18,140 nucleotides of DNA from Gammaproteobacteria bacterium UBA7376. GTDB taxonomy: Bacteria > Pseudomonadota > Gammaproteobacteria > Pseudomonadales > Azotimanducaceae. The position numbers and the translations under genes were made by a program. This document shows, piece after piece, positions 14,446 to 18,140 of the stretch. The notes under the pieces were generated by a model, which made no database searches, was not told the origin of the DNA, and was given only the letters and a program-made list of their open reading frames with translations. Every line of letters starts with the position of its first letter. The stretch's first letter is position 1. The stretch is from NCBI GenBank assembly GCA_002470275.1, contig DKNY01000033.1, forward strand, positions 20,101 through 38,240. The letters are read 5' to 3'.

Positions 14446-15792
14446 TTAGGGTCGCTCTACGGAATTCCCGAGCGTTGCCCCCGAAATGAAAAATGGCGTC
14501 TTATTTATACCGTAGTCAACCAAATGTTGTCGCGCCTCTTCGCGATTAAGGAAGGGCCCGCTCACCACTACGTAACGATCACCTTTTTCAAATACTCTGA
14601 CGCCGGGCAGTCGAGGCGTATTGCCACGCCAGATGAAGGCGCGCTGGGGCAGCGAAAATGAAGCATGCTGAACATAAACGCCATCCGTCACTGGGGGCGC
14701 AACAGCCGGTGCAACGTCGGTAACGGGCTGCGTGACAAAAATTTCCTTGAGCGCCTTCTCCGGATCATCAACCACGATGGGTAACTGCTTTTTTTCCACA
14801 TCCTGACTGGGCTGTGCTGCAGGCAGCAGCGGCGCTAATGACGCCTGACTTTGGGCCTCCGCATCCACCGCCGGGGCGCTGACCTCAGCGCCACTGTTCG
14901 CGTCCGGAGCCGTGGCATCGTCACTGAATGAAATAGGCAGGCTTTGAATTTGCTGGGCGATCCGACTTGCTGCGCCGCTGAGGTCTGCATCCTGACCCAA
15001 ATAGGCGGCGGCAATCAAAAGACAGGCGATTCCGGAACTGGCCACTACGCGCCCCCGAGCCTGGCGCAGCTTCGTGAGCTGCAGCGTAGCAGCGGTCTGA
15101 TTTGCGACATTTCTCTTTGCCAAAGCTGCAGCGGTGCTTTGTCCCATGCCCTTAGGGAACGCGGCAACGTCACCGTCCTGCCGCTTTTTGCCGGGCGAAA
15201 GACCGAGGGCATCCACCAGCTGGCTGACCTGTGACAATTCCGGTCGACCGGCAAGGCGTTCGAGCAAAGCCTTTGCTTCCTCCTCTGATGGCTGAGGAAA
15301 GTCCACGGATTGAGCTCTTAATTTTTCAGCTAGCTTTTTAATTTGCGCTGACTCTGGGCGCACCTGGCGGAAATGCACAATGAGCGAAATCCCCGTTGCG
15401 CGAAACTGACTGATCATCTTCACGGTCATTTCCAAAAGCCCGGTATCCCGTAAGTTGGGCAATTCGTATAGCCACAGTTCGTTCAGGGGCGTGCTTTTTT
15501 TCGCCTGAAATGACTCCAGGTTGACCTGCGCGAGGCGTTTATTGAGCCCGTCGAGCACCGCTTCACTGTTCTTGGGCATTCGCCTAACCGTCACTTTCCC
15601 GGCCCTAGACCCAGACAGCTGGGTTAGCAGGGTCCGCGTGTAGTGCGCGAGCAGCATTTCGTGCTGTGCAACCATGATCAACGTTTTACCCGAGTTCAGC
15701 ACGATATTCGCGCACTCCTGGAGCCGAGCGGTATCGCCAACGTTGAACAAAAGCTCATTTGAAATTGTGGGTTCTTCTTTTAAAGGAATCAT
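14446..15792 (-). CDS. DamX-like SPOR-domain membrane protein with degenerate ATPase-like N-terminus
   Basis: This 448-residue protein has the layout of DamX. It has a cytoplasmic domain (about 1-200), a basic stretch KLRQARGR, one membrane segment (249-266), a Pro/Ala-rich periplasmic linker (270-365) and a C-terminal SPOR domain (about 371-440) containing VYVQHASFS and RYVVVSGPFLNREEARQHL. SPOR domains bind peptidoglycan stripped of stem peptides, usually at division sites. The N-terminal domain resembles an ExeA/DamX AAA fold: LQECANIVLNSGKTLIMVAQ, then NELWLYELPNL where Walker B would be, and FRQVRPESAQIKKLAEKL. Where a GxxGxGKT loop would stand the sequence reads AQHEMLLAHY, so ATP binding is probably lost. 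ATG at 15792 has AGGA about 10 bases upstream. It starts 11 bases after flhB ends, so it is almost certainly in the flagellar operon. The role is inferred only. Confidence 0.8.
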   Translation of the reverse strand: MIPLKEEPTISNELLFNVGDTARLQECANIVLNSGKTLIMVAQHEMLLAHYTRTLLTQLSGSRAGKVTVRRMPKNSEAVLDGLNKRLAQVNLESFQAKKSTPLNELWLYELPNLRDTGLLEMTVKMISQFRATGISLIVHFRQVRPESAQIKKLAEKLRAQSVDFPQPSEEEAKALLERLAGRPELSQVSQLVDALGLSPGKKRQDGDVAAFPKGMGQSTAAALAKRNVANQTAATLQLTKLRQARGRVVASSGIACLLIAAAYLGQDADLSGAASRIAQQIQSLPISFSDDATAPDANSGAEVSAPAVDAEAQSQASLAPLLPAAQPSQDVEKKQLPIVVDDPEKALKEIFVTQPVTDVAPAVAPPVTDGVYVQHASFSLPQRAFIWRGNTPRLPGVRVFEKGDRYVVVSGPFLNREEARQHLVDYGINKTPFFISGATLGNSVERP

Positions 15793-15803
15793 CTCCGCGG
15801 GTC

Positions 15804-16970
15804 CTAACTGTCGTTAAAAGTTGTGGGCACGTGACGCTTGCCCGATTCATCGAAAATAAGGTTGTCTGGCACCTTCGGCTTAGGCTTGGCCATTTTTCTA
15901 CCATCCTGGCTTACCGCGTTTAGGCTATAGACATAGGCAATAACCTGAGCCACGGCGTGAAATAAATCCGGCGGTATGTACATGCCAATTTCTGAGGTGA
16001 AATAGAGCGCTCTCGCCAGCAGCGGCGCTTCAAAAATTTCCACCTCATGCTCACCCGCTCGCTCACGAATGCGTTGAGCCATGTGGTTTTTCCCCTTGGC
16101 AACAACCTTCGGGGCTTCCTCTTTATCCATTTCGTACAGCAGCGCCACCGCGAAATGCTCTGGGTTGGTGACCACAACGTCAGCCTTCGGCACGTCGTCC
16201 AGCATGCGTTGCTGGGCCATCTCGCGCTGTTTGGCGCGAATACGCTGCTTGACCTCTGGCTGGCCCTCAAGTTCTTTCATCTCGTCCTTGATTTCCTGCT
16301 TGGTCATGCGCAGCTTTTTTATAAATTCATACTGTTGATAGGGCACGTCCACCATGGCGATCAGCACCAGGGCCATAGAGGTAATCAGCCCGCCTAAGAG
16401 AACGGTCTCGATACTGTTTGCAATCGCTGCGTTAATAGAGCCCTCACCAATTTTGATGATGGTGTCGAAATTGAGGTAGAGAAAGGTGCCACCAATGGCG
16501 GCAACCAGGGCGAACTTCAGCAGGGCCTTGGATAGCTCGACCAGGGCTTTGAGACCAAAAATACGCGCCATGCCCTTGATGGGGTTCAGCTTGCTGGCCT
16601 TAGGCTCCAGGCTCTTACCTGAGAACACAAAGCCCCCTAGCGCGGTAGCAGACCCAACCGCGGCGAGCATAGCCAAGAAAAACACGGGAATTAGCGTGAT
16701 GAATCCATCCAGCGTCAGCATCGCAAGGCGCGGCACCGCTAAATTTTCCTCGAAAGCATAGTTTGGCGGGATGACCAAGCTGGTAGCGAACAGGTCAACG
16801 AAGCGAGGCCCAAGCCAAAATCCGCCCGCGTATAGGCAGGCGATTACCGTCACCGTGACAGCGGCGGTAGTCATATCCTGAGAGCGCAGCACCTGCCCGT
16901 CTTCCTTGGCTTTCTCTAGCCTTCTCGGGGTCGGTTCCTCAGTTTTGTCGTCCTGACTTTCTTCTGCCAT
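15804..16970 (-). CDS. flhB: FlhB, flagellar type III export gate and substrate-specificity switch
   Basis: FlhB sits in the flagellar export gate and switches export from rod/hook to filament proteins after self-cleavage in its cytoplasmic tail. The product is 388 residues (Salmonella 383). The N-terminus DDKTEEPTPRRLEKAKEDGQ is the family signature, followed by four membrane segments (about 35-55, 85-115, 150-170 and 185-207) and the cytoplasmic domain. The cleavage loop is at 269-272, exactly the Salmonella position, but reads NPEH instead of NPTH. The cleaved Asn-Pro bond and the histidine are kept. Downstream blocks APKVVAKGKNHMAQRIRE and ARALYFTSEIGMYIPPDLF are normal. It starts 9 bases after fliR. 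flhA, often next, is not found here. Confidence 0.97.
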   Translation of the reverse strand: MAEESQDDKTEEPTPRRLEKAKEDGQVLRSQDMTTAAVTVTVIACLYAGGFWLGPRFVDLFATSLVIPPNYAFEENLAVPRLAMLTLDGFITLIPVFFLAMLAAVGSATALGGFVFSGKSLEPKASKLNPIKGMARIFGLKALVELSKALLKFALVAAIGGTFLYLNFDTIIKIGEGSINAAIANSIETVLLGGLITSMALVLIAMVDVPYQQYEFIKKLRMTKQEIKDEMKELEGQPEVKQRIRAKQREMAQQRMLDDVPKADVVVTNPEHFAVALLYEMDKEEAPKVVAKGKNHMAQRIRERAGEHEVEIFEAPLLARALYFTSEIGMYIPPDLFHAVAQVIAYVYSLNAVSQDGRKMAKPKPKVPDNLIFDESGKRHVPTTFNDS

Positions 16971-16979
16971 CTTGGCTTC

Positions 16980-17750
16980 CTAACCACCAAAAACGTTTTG
17001 ATTAAGGGAATCGAAGGCCGCAAACCACAGGCCCTCCATCTTGGAATGCATGGTCATCATGGTGATAAGGAGCATGCCGAATCCCAAAGGGATTAGGGCA
17101 GGGAAGCCCACCGCAAAGACGTTAAGACTGGGCGATGCTCGGGAGATAACCCCCAGGCAAACATTAATCATCAGCAACCCCAGCATAATCGGCAGCACCA
17201 GCACCACGGCGCCCACAAACATTTGTGAAGACCAGGCGATAAAGCCTGAGATAGCCTGAGTGCTTAACAGTCCAGAGCCGATGGGGATGGTGGTAAAGCT
17301 GTCCACCAACATGGTGATCAGTATCAAATGTCCGCCCAGGCCTAAAAACACCAGCAGGCCGACTATGAGCAGAAACTGGGATAGCGTGGGCACATTACCC
17401 AGGTTGGGGTCGATCATGTTAGCCATGCCCAAGCCCATGCTGGAGGACACGGCATGACCGGAAACAATGATCGCAGCGGTAACAACCTGCAAACTGAGGC
17501 CCATGAGCGCGCCTACGGTGATCTCGTTAAACATGCGTTCTAGCGCCGCAAAGCTAAACGGATCGGTGGCCGGAATGTCGATGAGCGGGTAGATCATCCA
17601 GGTGAGGCTAAAACCGATCAAAATTCTCAGCCGTAAATTCATGGCTTGCTGGCTAAAAATGGGGCTGCTCAACAAAAGTGCCGTAACCCGCACGAAAGGC
17701 CAAATGAAGGTCTGAAGCAGTTCGGTTAAATATGGGATCAGGAAAGACAT
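16980..17750 (-). CDS. fliR: FliR, flagellar export gate protein
   Basis: FliR is an integral membrane protein that completes the FliP5-FliQ4-FliR1 export-gate helix through which flagellar subunits pass. The 256 residues are the family norm, with about six hydrophobic segments. Recognisable blocks are TFIWPFVRVTALLLSSPIFS (14-33), the region ASSMGLGMANMIDPN-like at about 103-116 (SSSMGLGMANMIDPNLGN in this protein), and SPSLNVFAVGFPALIPLGFG near 205-225. It starts 4 bases after fliQ ends and is followed closely by flhB, the standard order. No oddities are seen. Confidence 0.96.
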   Translation of the reverse strand: MSFLIPYLTELLQTFIWPFVRVTALLLSSPIFSQQAMNLRLRILIGFSLTWMIYPLIDIPATDPFSFAALERMFNEITVGALMGLSLQVVTAAIIVSGHAVSSSMGLGMANMIDPNLGNVPTLSQFLLIVGLLVFLGLGGHLILITMLVDSFTTIPIGSGLLSTQAISGFIAWSSQMFVGAVVLVLPIMLGLLMINVCLGVISRASPSLNVFAVGFPALIPLGFGMLLITMMTMHSKMEGLWFAAFDSLNQNVFGG

Positions 17751-17754
17751 TTGG

Positions 17755-18024
17755 CTACAGGGTCATCGTGCGAACGCGTTCAAAGATGGTCTCGAAATAC
17801 TCGGCCATGACGGCAAGCTGCCACTCTCCAAAGATAACGATGGCCAGCACCATCACGGCAAGCTTCGGGATAAAGCTGAGCGTCATTTCCTGAATAGAGG
17901 TAGCTGCCTGCAAGATACCCACAAGCAAACCCGACATCAGCGCTGCGGCCAGCACGGGGGCGGCGACTAAGACCGTGACAACAAGCGCTTCCACGGCGAT
18001 ATCCATGACGAGACCGGTTTCCAT
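17755..18024 (-). CDS. fliQ: FliQ, flagellar export gate protein
   Basis: FliQ is an 89-residue two-helix membrane protein of the flagellar export gate, the usual length. It contains the signature region ILQAATSIQEMTLSFIPKL (38-56), flanked by two hydrophobic helices. ATG at 18024 gives the standard length and N-terminal alignment (METGLVMDIAVEAL against the MTPEMVMxLGRQAL type). An internal ATG a few codons later would be short. It starts 7 bases after the fliP stop. Confidence 0.96.
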   Translation of the reverse strand: METGLVMDIAVEALVVTVLVAAPVLAAALMSGLLVGILQAATSIQEMTLSFIPKLAVMVLAIVIFGEWQLAVMAEYFETIFERVRTMTL

Positions 18025-18031
18025 AATCGCG

Positions 18032-18140
18032 TCAACCCAAATACGTGGCGACCAGGGAGCCGGTCACCAGGCCCCAGCCGTCCACCAGTACGAACAAAAG
18101 GAGTTTAAAGGGCATAGAGATCATCATGGGCGACAACATC
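18032..18140 (-). CDS. fliP: FliP, flagellar export gate protein, C-terminal fragment (window edge)
   Basis: The last 35 codons of fliP are visible, reading [20 protein letters not shown] and then [11 protein letters not shown] before the TGA at 18034-18032. The [13 protein letters not shown] block is the conserved last membrane helix of FliP, the main pore-forming subunit of the export gate. The rest of the gene lies beyond the window. The truncation is due to the window edge, not a mutation. Confidence 0.94.
   Translation of the reverse strand, partial: MLSPMMISMPFKLLLFVLVDGWGLVTGSLVATYLG

Noticed and set aside
14073..14489. A Ser/Ala-rich 138-residue plus-strand open frame
   Set aside because: It is the antisense of the low-complexity acidic N-terminus of the coiled-coil protein; its composition is explained by that.
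1..18140. Mobile elements, phage genes, CRISPR arrays or defence systems
   Set aside because: No transposase, integrase, long inverted repeats, regularly spaced direct repeats or recognisable defence proteins were found; nearly every base is in housekeeping, transport or flagellar genes.

Overview
The window reads as chromosome of a flagellated gammaproteobacterium, probably a marine heterotroph. The evidence is a SpoT of gammaproteobacterial type, the conserved order spoT-ridA-recG followed by rubredoxin and ubiA (a Pseudomonas-like arrangement), a TakP-like TRAP transporter, and a fliP-fliQ-fliR-flhB run. Genus cannot be settled from this sequence. Coding density is very high: no gap exceeds about 140 bases, and I see no tRNA, rRNA, CRISPR array, transposase or integrase.

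Layout. (1) Positions 1-4110, plus strand: the 3' four-fifths of spoT (its 5' end is outside the window), ridA and recG, a stress and repair operon. (2) Positions 4107-5609, minus strand: a DAACS-family symporter, probably for acidic amino acids, preceded by a 55-residue rubredoxin gene. (3) Positions 5750-8506, plus strand: ubiA, then the two membrane subunits of a TRAP transporter (dctQ, dctM). (4) Positions 8503-10449, minus strand: an atypical crotonase-fold enzyme and the TRAP substrate-binding lipoprotein, convergent with their permease partners. (5) Positions 10462-12642, minus strand: uvrD with a TTG start. (6) Positions 12758-15792, minus strand: three single-pass membrane proteins of unknown function, one of them DamX-like (degenerate ATPase domain, membrane segment, SPOR domain). 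(7) Positions 15804-18140, minus strand: flhB, fliR, fliQ and the C-terminus of fliP, the core flagellar export gate.

How the parts connect. SpoT sets (p)ppGpp levels, RidA removes reactive enamines and RecG restarts stalled forks. UbiA makes the ubiquinone precursor in the membrane. The TRAP genes form a complete tripartite importer split over two strands around a crotonase homologue, which suggests uptake and CoA-dependent metabolism of an organic acid.

The most interesting stretch is downstream of flhB. flhA would usually be expected there, but instead there are three bitopic inner-membrane proteins that look like an envelope-spanning set: a peptidoglycan-binding SPOR protein, a periplasmic coiled-coil protein, and a protein with a cytoplasmic C-terminal domain. 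They lie in the same direction and close behind the export-gate genes, so a role in flagellar assembly, placement or cell-wall coupling is a reasonable but unproven hypothesis.
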